Assembly: GCF_048771995.1 (NCBI RefSeq)
Contig: NC_133032.1
Coordinates: 19,173,001-19,237,000 of the forward strand
From: Taeniopygia guttata
Taxonomy: Eukaryota > Chordata > Aves > Passeriformes > Estrildidae
Reading direction: 5' to 3'
Length of the DNA: 64,000 bases
Shown: in pieces, positions 15,145-28,000 of the stretch
Layout of the letters: the number at the start of each line of letters is the position of its first letter
Position numbering within the stretch: position 1 is the stretch's first letter
Position numbers and translations under genes: made by a program
Notes under the pieces: model-generated
The model's database searches: none
Told to the model about the DNA's origin: nothing
What the model saw: only the letters and a program-made list of their open reading frames with translations

Positions 15145-15399
15145 CAATTTGCTGGTATCTTACTGTTTTATTCACAAAATAAAGAGCTTTGTCTTTCCAA
15201 ACAAAGAACATAACAGAAAGATTCAATGATACAGTTATAAAAAAGGTCTTACTGAAAATTTGAAAAAGTCTGGTAAAATTTACAAATGCAAACTATCACT
15301 TTGTACAAAATCTTCTTTTCAAAGAAACTTCAGTACTAGATTTTAAAATACAGTTCTACCAGCTCGGAAATGCACCTTGATCGCCACAGCAGCCGGGCT
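15145..15399 (-). other. CWC22: CWC22 3' UTR (predicted)
   Basis: This is the AT-rich stretch between the stop codon and the first minus-strand AATAAA. It has no reading frame of note. The true end could be further downstream if a distal polyadenylation site is used. Confidence 0.6.
15167..15172 (-). terminator. Candidate CWC22 polyadenylation signal AATAAA
   Basis: The plus strand reads TTTATT, so the minus strand has AATAAA about 230 nt past the stop codon. It is followed within 15-60 nt by T/G-rich sequence (TTTTGTCACTTAG, GGGTGTTGG) suited to a downstream cleavage element. It is the first canonical hexamer after the stop. Confidence 0.6.
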
Positions 15400-16022
15400 T
15401 CATTTCCGCCGGTGCGGGGAGTTCTCCCTGCGCCTGTCGTCGCTCCTGCGGGACTCCCTGTGCTGCTGCGGCTCCCTGTGCTGCTGCAGGTCCCCGTGCT
15501 GCTCGGGGTGGCGGCCGTGCTTGTCCCGCTGCCTCTCGGAGCCGTTCCTGGAGCGCTCCTCCTGCTCCTCCTCCCGCGGGCTGCCGCGGCCGCGCTCTCT
15601 CTCGCGCGATTTTGACCTCTCTCTTTTCCTACTACGATGTCCATCGTCTTTGCTCCGGTGTCTGTAATTTTCATCATCAGACACAGAAGCTCTTCTCTCT
15701 GCTTTCTTCAGTTTGGAATTACTGTGTTTATTTTCTGGATCCTTACTTCTTTCGTGGTTCCTATCCTTTCCGCTGTGGTAACCATCTCTGCCGTTGGATT
15801 CATCTCTGTGGTGATACTTTGAAACATCATCTCTCCTGTGAGAGTCTCTTATATGTCGGTGATTTCTTTCCGATTTGCTCTCAGTATCACTTCTTTCCTC
15901 TTGTTGCCTCCTTCCAATTTTCTTTTCAAGGGATTTCCTTCTCCTTTCTTGTTTTTTCCTGGAAACTTTATCAGATTCTCTATTTTTCTTTTGCGTTCTC
16001 TTCCTTTTGGCTTTAGAAACAT
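15400..16022 (-). CDS. CWC22: CWC22 exon 20: RE/RS tail and stop
   Basis: The acceptor TTATAATTTCAG puts the exon start at 16022 with the split Asp codon, then [20 protein letters not shown] and a tail dense in Lys, Arg, Glu, Asp, Ser and His to HRRK and TGA at 15402-15400. Order and ending resemble human (DRRREKSPAKQK), but the tail is only loosely conserved and includes a [12 protein letters not shown] repeat absent from human. The last 200 nt are GC- and CpG-rich, unlike the AT-rich first two thirds. Confidence 0.95.
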
Positions 16023-19000
16023 CTGAAATTATAATAAATTATGGAACTAAGGTTGTATTTTAATTTAGTGCATTAAATCCATTGAACTATAGAAAGAGTT
16101 CTAGAGAGTGTATTTTGCCAGAAAACATTTCTGCACATGTATCAGGACAAAGGGTCCAAAATAATGAACTCCTGATTTTTATCCCTGTGCTATCTGCACA
16201 TGATGCCTGTCTTTTTAAAACCCCTATCACCACCCTCTTGCTGACTTGCACCCAAGGACCAGGCATAGGCTGTAAAGTCATACACCAAAGCACTCTCACA
16301 AATAATGTTTTTTCTAGGAAGATGACCCTTCCCAGACTATCCAGTCTCAAAATCATTTACTTTTCCTGGAAAAAAGGAAATGGAGACGAAATACAGCAGA
16401 TGAGGTAAAATCTCCAACACTATCCCATAAGGAAAAAGAAGTAGGATGAAATGGCTTGAGATAATGATATTACAGCACTGCAACAATGGCCTTCAGGCTC
16501 ATTTTTAAGTAGAAATAGTGACATCTTTGTCAAAAAGATTAAAACTAACATAGGTATTTCTAAATACACAGTAGTCTCATCTCAGTGGAACAGGTCTTAT
16601 CCTTCCTGTTTGCTCTTTATCAGGGACCTTTAGATCCCACTTGACAGTATTTGGCACTAAGAGCCATTTACAACAACCATTCATTCACCTTAGTGCATAA
16701 ACTATAGAATCATATCAGCTGCTTCTCATCACCTTTTGCAAATATCATGGCCATGAACTGATTTATTAGTACATGCATTATCTGAATTGTCTAGTCTTGT
16801 GTCTGAACTAAGACTTGCTGACATTCTGTTAAAATGCAATGATGGACCAATTCATATACATTTTAATTCATTATGTTTTTAAAGCATTTTTTCTACACTG
16901 TTTTACATCCAGCAGTATATAGGAAAAGACCTGAGAAAGCAAATAGAAAAGAACCAGCTGCTTTGATGGCAGATGTATTTTATCCTCTGCTGGACCTGTT
17001 TTAGAACTACCTCCCCAGGGCAGTGCTGAGCTGAGCAAGCTCATGAAGTTCCAAGCATTAACAGGCAGTACAACAGTAATCTCTAACTTAGCTCAATTTC
17101 TAATCAGCAGGTTTTCTGTTTTCCTTTCATACACTGCACCAACACTGAAATACTGCAGCACATTCCTCTGGAAAATGCCTCTTAATTCTTACAAGTAATT
17201 TTATAGATTTAAAAAGCTGCAAACACAGGAAGACTTTAGAATTATAAGCAGTAATAGAACCTCAACTCAGTTAACCATTAAAGCTTACTGTTATCTCCAA
17301 TTAGTGTTTTGACCACTATATCAAAGTACACAAGAAACTGAAAAGTGAAAGCAGGCTGCAAAGGTATCAAGATGAGAATTTTAATGAATGTATTCCTCAA
17401 TGGAGAAAAGGCAAGTAGTAAAAGAGAAGGTCCTAAACTTCAAAAAAACCCTGTTTCTACTCCCAGACTGCAGACTTGGTTTGTCACTAAGGATTGACCC
17501 CTCTGGTTCCTATCAAGCAGCTCAGCAGAGCTGCAGCTGTCCCTGCCAGACCATCTGGCTCTGTGCTGAACCAGTGCCTCCTCTGACCCTGTTTGGCTGT
17601 CCCCTCCTCTCATGTCGTCACTAATGCTTTTAGCCATGGCACACAGCTCCACCTTGGACAGGAGATTGTGGTGGAGAACAGAACTGCATTTTCAAAGCAA
17701 TAGCAGCTCACACTGCTTTTAATTTATTCATCATTTTCATTTCAAAGACATGTAATAAATCAAATTAACTTTTGAATCAGCAAACTTCTGCGCTACAGGA
17801 AGTCATGCTGTGCTATCATCTGCTCCTGCTATATATACTGGGGGAGACTGCACACACTAACTCATAATAGCAGCTACTTTAAAGATTAAGCAATGTTTAT
17901 GACAGTTCATGTCTAATAGAAGTTTCTACATCAGCACAACAGTATGAGACACTAAATGCTAATTATAATGCATAAAAATACAAAATAAATTATAAGAAAA
18001 AATTAATTCTTCCTTGGAAATTCCTCTACGGACAAGAACTTTCACTATATTGTCATACAATCTTTTCCTGAAGCAGAGGAATTAGAAATAGTAACTCAGA
18101 TGGAGAACAATATTTAAACATATTTCTAGAACTGGAGAACTGATTTCTGGAAGGGAGAAGGAAGAACATATTTCCAGGGAAAGACACAAGGAGTATCAAG
18201 CTCACTCAAGCCAAGAAATACAGAGTTGTAGACATGAGTCACTACGGTTCACCTAAACACACAGAAAATAATTGTGACTGACTCTAATCCCTCAGTCCTC
18301 CAAAAAACTGAAGTGCAACAGATATCAATTGTGTAAAAAAAGTAATCTACAAACCAACGTTTCTCAGATATTTAAGTCTCTAAAAATGGAACTGTTTTTC
18401 TAAGTACAAATTCAAATATAAGTTTCCTTGAGAAATATTAATATTTTAAAACTTAAAGTTTAAAAAATTGATTAGTTTTTAAAAAAGAGAAATGATCACT
18501 GTCTATAGCCAGATTTTCCTCAAAAGAAGTATACACAGAGTAATAAACATGTCTGGAGAAAGAAATAAAAGAAAAGCAAATAGTTGTACTGTTGTGTTTA
18601 AATACCTGAGTCACTGCTGCTGTCACTGCTAGATGAGGAGTCACTGCTGCTCGATGACTCTGAGCTACTACTGCTGCTGTCAGAATCAGAATCTGAAGAA
18701 GAGTCTGTGTCTGAAGATGAGGAGGAATCTGATGACTCAACATTTTGCTTCTGTGTCATGATCAACTTTGGTGCATTTTTAAGATGTTCCCGTAATTCAT
18801 CCCTAATTAGCAAGAAAAAAAAAATTGTTCTTAAATGTTATTTTTTGTTCATGGGGAGAGGGAAGATGAAGTAAGTATCAAATGAGAAAATTGTTCCTCA
18901 CGTTAGTCCTCCAAGGCCAATGGAAGTGAAGAAATTGATTGCAAAGCGAGTGTTTCTTGGGTTATCCCGAGGCATTAATCCCTCAAAGAAAGGCTGCAGT

Positions 19001-22000
19001 GTCCTGATGAAAACAAACATTTATATTAAACACAATGCCAGTTCAGCACTCCCACTGACATAAAGACACTGAAAAAGAAACTGTATGAATCTCCACAAGA
19101 AAGCAAAAATTCTTCCTTCATGCATTTTTCAACAATTTCATTGTTTGTACCTGTGATGCATCCAATCAAATGCTATTAAAAACTTGCTCTCTTATGACAA
19201 CATAAACTTCACACATAGGAGAGCTGCATACATACTGACAGATAATGATGACAGAAACCCCAACTTTGTGAAGCCCTGAAGTGACTTGTGGAACTGCAGC
19301 AGCCTGGGATAGCAAAGGATAACAGGCGTTCAAAGATTAGGGATCCATACTGAAATCCCCTCATACAGGGCCTTAGGGATAGTTTCAAATTTAAGTTTAC
19401 ATGAACTAAAGTATCTACAAAATTCCTCATCATACACAGAAGAAATCCCAACTTAGAAGAAATAGGTCAAGCAACTGCAAGTAACATTGTCAGAATGTAA
19501 CACATACAGATTTAAAATAATGTTATGTATACTACATTTAAGGATTAGTAAGTAATCCTAGAGAAACTGTTACTAATAGTTGTGTGGTTTTTTTCTAAGT
19601 TTTGTCAGAAAGAGAAATCCCAGTAACATTTATTATGCAGCTATACACAGCTGACAATATATAAAAATAAACTCACACTTGGAAATTGTTATGGTAGCTG
19701 AGTGTCATTGGGGGTGGAGGGGGAACAGATACATCTTGCAAAGTCATGCACGTACTTGAACCCAAAATGACAGCAATGCATTCAGCTTCAAAAGTGACTC
19801 CTTAAAATGACTAAATCTATACATGAACTTATTCCTGAAGTACTGTAGCTACAGAAGGGCAGTCTCACTTGAGCCTGAACACACAGTTCTTATCTGTATG
19901 TTTTCAGATAAAGAACTTAATTAAATTTACAGTTTTGAAAATAAAATTTCAACTTACACATCTTTTAATCTTGCATTCAGATTTGGAAGTCCCATATATT
20001 CACTGAGTTCCTGAAAGAATATTTTGACAAAAATTCTACTGGAGGACGTGGTAGTTTCTTCACTCAATATTATACATTCAAGGACCTGAAAATATTCAGA
20101 AAAGCATTAACCTTTAAGTTTAAATATACATTCTTTTCTTATCTTAGAAACTTCTGTCCTCCTGAAATAACTAATAAAAATGATATTTTTTCCCCAAGGT
20201 TCATAAATTCTAGTCAAGACTGTCTTTCTCAAAAATTCTTTTCCACCACACAGTAGAAAAGCTGCTGATCGTATTTATATTAGTAATTCTTTAAGGATTT
20301 TTTTTTTTAATTTAGAAAAGCTCCACAAGACAAAATCAGATGCATGAACTTCTGGCAAGTTAAGAGATTTGGGACCTAAATACAGGAGAGGTAAAATATT
20401 TGGTCTAACTTATGTGTGCTTGAAGAATGACAGACTAGGCTACGAAACAAGAACAAAACAAAACGAGAAGTTACCTTTCTATATAATAATATATCTCAGA
20501 ATGTGAGACTGCTTTTATTCACTAGGTATTTAAATAAAGAAATGACAGTATTTTTAATTGTCTTAAAATTCAATACAATTTCTAATTTATCAAAATTTAG
20601 AAGCTCAAAACTCTTTTCCCAAAATAAGTACTTTTTAATTAACCAATTCCAGCTGAACTCCCTACAATAATAGCTTAAACCATCTACTCAAAAACTGAGA
20701 AAGAGGATGATGATATACAAGAGAGAAAAAGGAGATGGAACAAACCAGAATTCTTCAACAGTTTCTGAGAAGTTACTTAAGATAATCCAGTTTGCCACAA
20801 ATCATTACAAATAATAGAATAATGTAATAATAATAATAATAATGTAGAATAATACTAGTATTAATGTACTATGCTACTGTGGAGTACTGGAGATCAAGGA
20901 CAATGGCCTTTTGTTTTAACTTACACTCCAGGGAATTGAATCAGTGTACAGGAGATGAGCAAACATCTTGGCCACATTCCTCAGTTTGTTGGTTTCCAGA
21001 CGATGAATGGTATCGTACTGTTCCTTGAAAATGGCTTCAAAGGACTCCATATATTCTTTCTTTAGCATGCAGAAACGCTGAGACAACATGGGACAATTTA
21101 AACCACCATTTTAAACAAAACACTAAACATGCAAATAACCTACAACTAAGTGACCTAATAGTGTCAATATTTACTGCAAGACTTCTATTTTAAATAGACC
21201 TTAGAGGAAGAGCAAACACTCAAAATGGATATATTTTATAGCTTTTAGCAGTTTGTCAGGACAAGAAACTCATTTGCATTGCAAAGTAATAATTAACAAT
21301 TCTGAACTACAGCAAATCATCCAGCATTTTGTATGACTTCTACACATTAAGTATTTTCACCTGATACAACTCCATGTGTTTTCAGGACATCACCAACTAC
21401 TGTTTCAATTTATACAGGCATCAGGAAACAGAAGTAAAGACATTTTGGACATAAACATTTCAGAGAATACAAAAATCAACATTTACGTTAATCTGAACAT
21501 GCAGATTCAGATGGTTAGTGCTTTGTAACTGACTGTCAGTAAAAGAATTTCCCGAAATAATGGATGAAAAATACAAATGAGAAAAAACATTCCCTTTCAG
21601 CACAGCTTGCTCCCTTGAGAAGACAAGTATTTAATCTTAACTCTTCAGACATGTCAATATTATCGATAGGGAAACCTTAAGAAACGAATAACTGCAGCTA
21701 AATTAGCAGTTAGATACACAAAACCAGAGAGTTAGCTGTTTATTGAAGAGCAAACAAAACACCCCCAAGCCAGGACAGTAAGTATTAAATCTTGCACTCT
21801 AAATTAAACCTACTAAGCAGCTTTGAACAAGGTGGTAAATGTCTCCAAGATTAATCTTCAGCACCGTAAAAAGGCTATTTTCTGATAACTCATAATACTA
21901 TTATGTCTTTTTAGTACCATTTCTTTGCCACTGATTAATTGTTCTACCATAATGAGAAAAAACGGAGGCAAAATAAGCAATAATATAAAGGGAAAGCGAG

Positions 22001-25000
22001 TTCTCTCATTCTGCATTTACTATGCTTTTTACAATCAAAGTGTTAATTCAATCTACTAAAACAATCAAGTAACGTAAGCATTTTTAGAATGATAAAAAGC
22101 CTATTAGTTTTATTTATCCATTAAAACTTAAGTTTGACACACAAAAAATAGAGTAAAACAATGCAATTTGCTATCATAAAGTATAAAACCTGAAACACAA
22201 CTCACCCCTGCCAGTAACCCAAAGAATTTCTCGTATGTTCTTTGCTGAGCACAGCAGTCAAGTATCATATTGCAGAGTTCTTTCTGGGTTATGAAAAAAA
22301 GAATATTTCTCTAGGTAAATTCACTGTAGCAGCAAAAAAACCCATCAGTACATACCAAGTAACTGCAGGAGGCCTTACATGGATGTGAGCTTTGAAATGA
22401 GTATTTACATCAAACTTCATTGGCAACACCAGTAGTTTTCTGAATTTCTCTGGGACATAAGTATGAACCTTTGCCCTTCAAATTTCTTCTTCTGCCTAAA
22501 CTAGGATTTATGTGTTAACACAATGTACATCTAACCAAAAAAAGTCAGAACTCATTTACAAACTGACTTTACCACAATGAAAAAAAAGGAGTTACAAGAT
22601 AAAAAGTGAAGGTTTTGAGGGTTTCTTTTTTGTAGTTTTGTTTTTATTTGTCAGTTGCCTCTTTATGTGTTTTAGGGTTTCTTTTTGTTTGTTTGAAACA
22701 GCACCAATCCTTGCATTTACAGAAAATAAAAATTCTTTACAACTTCCAAGTGTCAAAACGGCCTACAGACAAACCACTCAGAAACACAATGTGCATTTCT
22801 TAGCAGTTATTTCCAAAATCAGTAATATCTGTCTATGTTGGTATACACTAATACCTTGAACTATTCAGCCACAATTTGCCTGACAAGCCCTGCTTAGCAT
22901 AAGCAAGCAGAAAGCTGAGTTTCACTGCAATGGCTCAGCCCTGAGGGAGACATTTAGAAAGACTAAACTCACCTTTGGGAGGCCAATATGCCTGGACTTC
23001 CTCTCTAATTGAGAGAAGAAGAGAAACTTTTCTAAAGCAGCTGGTTTAGGCTGATTCTGAATCACCCTTTATAGAAGAGCTTCCCTCCTTCTTGGCTAGG
23101 AATGAACAGAGGAAGCCTAGCTAGATTAGCCTCCCAAAATGTTTGTGCACCCCCATCATCGACAGCCTGCCTTGCACTTTCCTGTCTCCGTGGTGACCAT
23201 GGACGGAAGAAGGGAAGATGCTCTCCCGTTCCACAATGCCAACTATGTAGGACAGGTAGTCCAGTCTTTCTGGAATACAGGATCTCTGGCATCCTTCCTC
23301 CTCGTCTTCCAACACCACCACCCCAGGATTATTATCAGATCAACTTCTGGTAGCTGCCTCTTCCTCTCCTTTCAAACCCAGCAAACCAGGAACCAGAAGG
23401 AAACACTTTGTACCTCACCTCTTGGGCCATTCATTGGCTGAGAGCAGAGGTCCTGGCAAGTGAGACCATGCAGGTTTAATTCCAAACTTATTCCCCTGAC
23501 CTTCTGCCTGAGATACAGCTTGTAATGCAGCTGTGAATTGCTTTAGGGTACATTTGGCAACATTAATTAAGGCAAGTGACCAAATGTTTTTATATAAATT
23601 AAAAGCCATGAAGTAACACAATGCTTAAAATAGCCCTGCTATTTTTTGCCCATTATTTATTACTTTTTTTATTACTGTTTTCTCCTAAGACCAATTCCAT
23701 AGTGTAATCAAATTTATGACACTCCCAAATAGGTTTCTGGCTCTCAGACAGTCAGACTAATAATCTTTAAAAACTGCTGGATGATTTCATACTGGATTTC
23801 ATATTCTCCCACTTGAGTCATTCTTCCAAAAGACTATTCAGAAGAAACATTTTTGCCCATCATAAAAGCTCAAAACAAATAAAAAGGCAACCATGCTGAA
23901 CAAGAAAACAAACCACTCCTCCAAATAAAAAGGCAGTAATGTATCAAGTAAACTCACAGATGCGTTTAAAGACATTCCTTTTAACACTGTCACATAGTGT
24001 TAATATGATGTATTAAAACGCATATTAACTTTTTATATTATCCCATTTTACAGTAATGCTGCAGTTAATCAGTTTTTAACAATAAAAAGGGTAAAGTGCT
24101 GATGCCACTTTTAATAATGTCAGGAAGAGTTGAAAAACAAATTACTTTTCTTCCTCATCTTAAATGCAATTATAGCCTTGGTATCCCCTGTGGTTTACAG
24201 TAATTAAATATTTTAACATTTTAATTAAATATTACAATGATTTCTAGGAGGGTATCTTGAATAACCACATGCATGAGAATAGGCTTGGTCATAAAGATGT
24301 TCTTGCTGGTGTTATCTAAACAATTTGAGATTAGGTCTCGAGTAACTCTATTCCAGATTTGAAATTAACAAACTTTACAATTATTTAATTACTTTTTGAG
24401 AGATCCAACATGATCAGATGGCAATTCTAGCTTAATTTGCAGCTTCAAAAGTTCGTGAACTAATTTCTGTACTCACAATGATGTTTATGGCATGAAGAGC
24501 CTGCTATCTAGCCCATCACTTTTTTTGAAGACCACAAAGAACTTGTTCCCCAATTTTACAGGCAATTTCTATATTGTGTTAACTGTTTTCTTAAAATGCT
24601 CAACAAGTAACTACTCAGCTTAGTAAAGAAAATATACATAGCTATCTCATAATGAAGTAAAACACTTCAAAATATCTGACATCTCATACAGATGGTGAAT
24701 CATATTTTGTGAAGATCTTGAATTTATTATTTTATCATAGAGAACAACAGCACTTCCCTAAACTGCTACAACCAAAGATAAGGAGAAAGCTCCCTCTAAA
24801 TGCACTGCATTTCTCACAGTTCTCCCTAAACAGTCTCTATCTGCTCTTACCCAAACAGAATAACAGTTTAGATGAACCATGACACAACCTAACATGGCAA
24901 GAATCATCATACATTTAAAGATGCTAAAGGAAAAGACAGAAAAATCAGACTTGTTTTGGTTTTTTCTCATGGTTTTACAATTTTAAAATACAAGCACACC

Positions 25001-28000
25001 CTGCCCAATCTATCTTCTCTCAGCTTCACACAAAGGCTGTGTTCATGGCAGGCAGAAGAGCTACAGTAACTTATCCCCTTCTGATCACAGGCTCCTTTCC
25101 ACAGCTACTACTTCCCACCCTGCCCCTTCTCACCATTTTTTGCAATTTCTGTAAGATTTGCATTCAGCCAAGACTGCAGTTTCAGAGCTTCCCCCCAGGC
25201 TGCCTCCATGTGGAGGTCACTTCTGCTCTCCTTGGCTGGAAGTGATGCCATTTCCAGCTCCCTTCCCTGCCAGCCCCACAGCTCTGTTCCATTGTGTATC
25301 CACTGCATACACAAGCTAGAGCCATCATGAGACATCCCCACCCTGTAAGCTATTCTTAAAATGTAACATTTTCAATGTCAACACTTCATTTCTAGAAGTT
25401 TCTTCATGGAACTAAAGGAATTGGTTTGCCAGAAGCAAGCCTAGTGCAGGCCTTAGGTTTGTTTAAATCAATGTGAAATTGGAATTATGTGAAACGAGTG
25501 CCTTGCATTTTACGTATTTTCACTGCTTTTTACAGACACCACACTTCTTTTTTCTCTTTTAATTCACGGATGTGTATTTTACTCCCACTGACTACCTTAA
25601 AGCTTTCCTTACTGATGCATATTTTAATGGGTGTAACCATCACACAGCCCACCTTTCCCAGCATCTCTGCTTTCTCTTCTTGATTTGTCAAGTTACCAGT
25701 TAGAGCCAAAGCTGACAAAGCCATGGAAGGCATTTCAGCAGCAGGCAGCCTCTTGTCAAGCTATGTGCAGTGCTTTTAGCAGCTACTACCAAGTCTCCAG
25801 GTCTGTCCTGTGTTCTCCAACGGTCTTCCTCAACTTTTGTCCCTTTTTTCGCTCAATCCCTTTTCTGTTTAGAGCAACATACGCTTAAAGCTGAATATGG
25901 TTAACACAAATCTTGTGCAAATCAGACTTAATATTTTACACAGGAATCATTAACTGGATATAAGGATAGATATATTTTAAATCATGCTGCTACTAGTCTG
26001 CAACACACAAACACACACAAAAATTAAATCATGCATCAAAGTCCCACAGTATCTCTTTCCTTCTACCTGAAGGCTGCACATGCAAAACTTCATTTTAAGT
26101 GATTTCACTGAGCAACTCCACCTCCTTCAGTGGAACATCAAAATCTAGGCTAATGCCTGCTATCAGTAACACAACAGCCTAATTCTGTGTGGATTCTGTA
26201 CCTTCACTTTGTAGACATCAACAAATACCATAACATGGTATGTGCATGCAAGGTACTGATAAATCATGGAAATTTAGAATGATCCTGCACCTCAGGCCCA
26301 CAGAAACCTCCTGCTTCAAAAGACAGGAAAGCTACTTGAGGATGATTATCTTTTACAGCCAGTAGCAAGGCTGTGAATTAATCATGGGGCAGTTGCTAAA
26401 CCTACCAGCTGCAATGCCCTCCAATTAGAGAAGAAATTAATGTATCTAAGAAATCATCAATTTGACCAAAGCATAATTATCAGCCTTAGACCATCCTGCT
26501 CTACATCAGTTTCCTGAACTATATTTTCACTTAAAGTGAAAATAGTCAAGCCAGCAGAAGTACTTGTGTTATTTTCAAGACTCAAGGCATAAATAACACG
26601 AGACACTGACACTCCCACACCACCAACTAGGACTGCTTTGAGCAAGTGACACCACCCTGTAAAAATGAAGATGTGTCAGATGCATGCATAATTCTTTCAA
26701 GAAGGCTGTGCCTGCAAGAATACTTCTCATTTCAAGTAAAAAAACAAAATCTGGTGACGCATTACCGTTAGAAGAGGCTCTAATTTAATTTAGTAACATT
26801 TCTGTATACAAGTTTAGTTCTTAAAAAAGCCTAAAGAAGAAAAGCCTAAAAGCCAATCCATGTTAGCCACTTTTTCAAAGAGCAAGAACAATGTATGGTC
26901 GGTTTAATTTTTTTAGTTTTCTGCATTTCAGATGGGCTTGTTTGCTTGCTTTTCCCCACAGTTCAGCAGCCAGAACAACTGGTAATACCACACTCCTCTA
27001 ACTACAGTTTTAATTTATTTATATTTTCTTCTTTGGTAATACATGGGATTAATACAGCTATAAGAGATAATAACAGTACTTTTTTAAAAAAGCGAAACAG
27101 TGAGCTCTGCCAGGACTGAACATATGCCCAAAGCAAGGCTTGTTTAGAACAGCTTTGCACAGACAGCAAAGCTATTTCACTTTTGATCTGCAGGCTTCAG
27201 CTGCATCTAAATAACGTGAATAAAAGCAAACCCACTCCTAGTAAATTTACTTAGAAATGAAAGAACACTTTAAATGTTAAAATAAACCCAAACCCCACAA
27301 GACTGCTGACATCCCTCCTCAGCAGCTGGCCCTAACTGCAATGCCAAAAAGCAGTATTATGTTGCTCCAGTCCACAGATTATCCATCTGAACCTTAATCC
27401 TCTTTCTGTGAGTCAGAGCTACGTGATAGATCCATTACTGGTATTAAATAGACAATCAACAGCAGTTAATGTGACACGATGATCTGATAATTCAACAACT
27501 GGTAAAAACTGCTACTGTATTTCTGAACTTAACCCTGATAAACCACACCAAAAGTTTCTACACATTAAGATTTCTGGAAGAGTTACCCAGAAAGATATCA
27601 TTAAGACTGGATTAGTCTTAAACGTGTTGCTTGCATTTGTCTTTAGGTTTCAGATATTCTGACTAGGTTTTTGATTGTATTTAGTTGACAATTTACTACT
27701 GAAAGCTTGTGGAAAACAGTCTTTATGACAAAATTAAATACATATTGCTTTATTAAGTAAGCCTTTCAGAAGAAAAGCAGAATGTTACTGTAAAATCAGA
27801 CTTGATTTGAATAAAAATTTTGCAATGAAAATCTTAAGTACCATCTGATTTTTAAGGAATACTTCAGCTAAATGCTCTAGTTCCTGCTTCTCATGATGAC
27901 TGACATGCATAGTAGGAGTTGGAACAGAGAATGAGCATAAACAAAGTTTGCAGGTTCACCCAAGAGTTCAGCAAACATTTCAGGAATTTCTCAAGATTGT

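Noticed and set aside
15612..16063. Plus-strand open frames rich in Phe/Leu/Ser opposite CWC22 exon 20
   Set aside because: They are the antisense of Lys/Glu/Arg codons in the verified CWC22 tail.
18993..18995. Alternative acceptor for CWC22 exon 18 (CACTGCAG)
   Set aside because: It is ten bases inside the chosen exon, breaks the frame with exon 17 and would lose the conserved TLQ.
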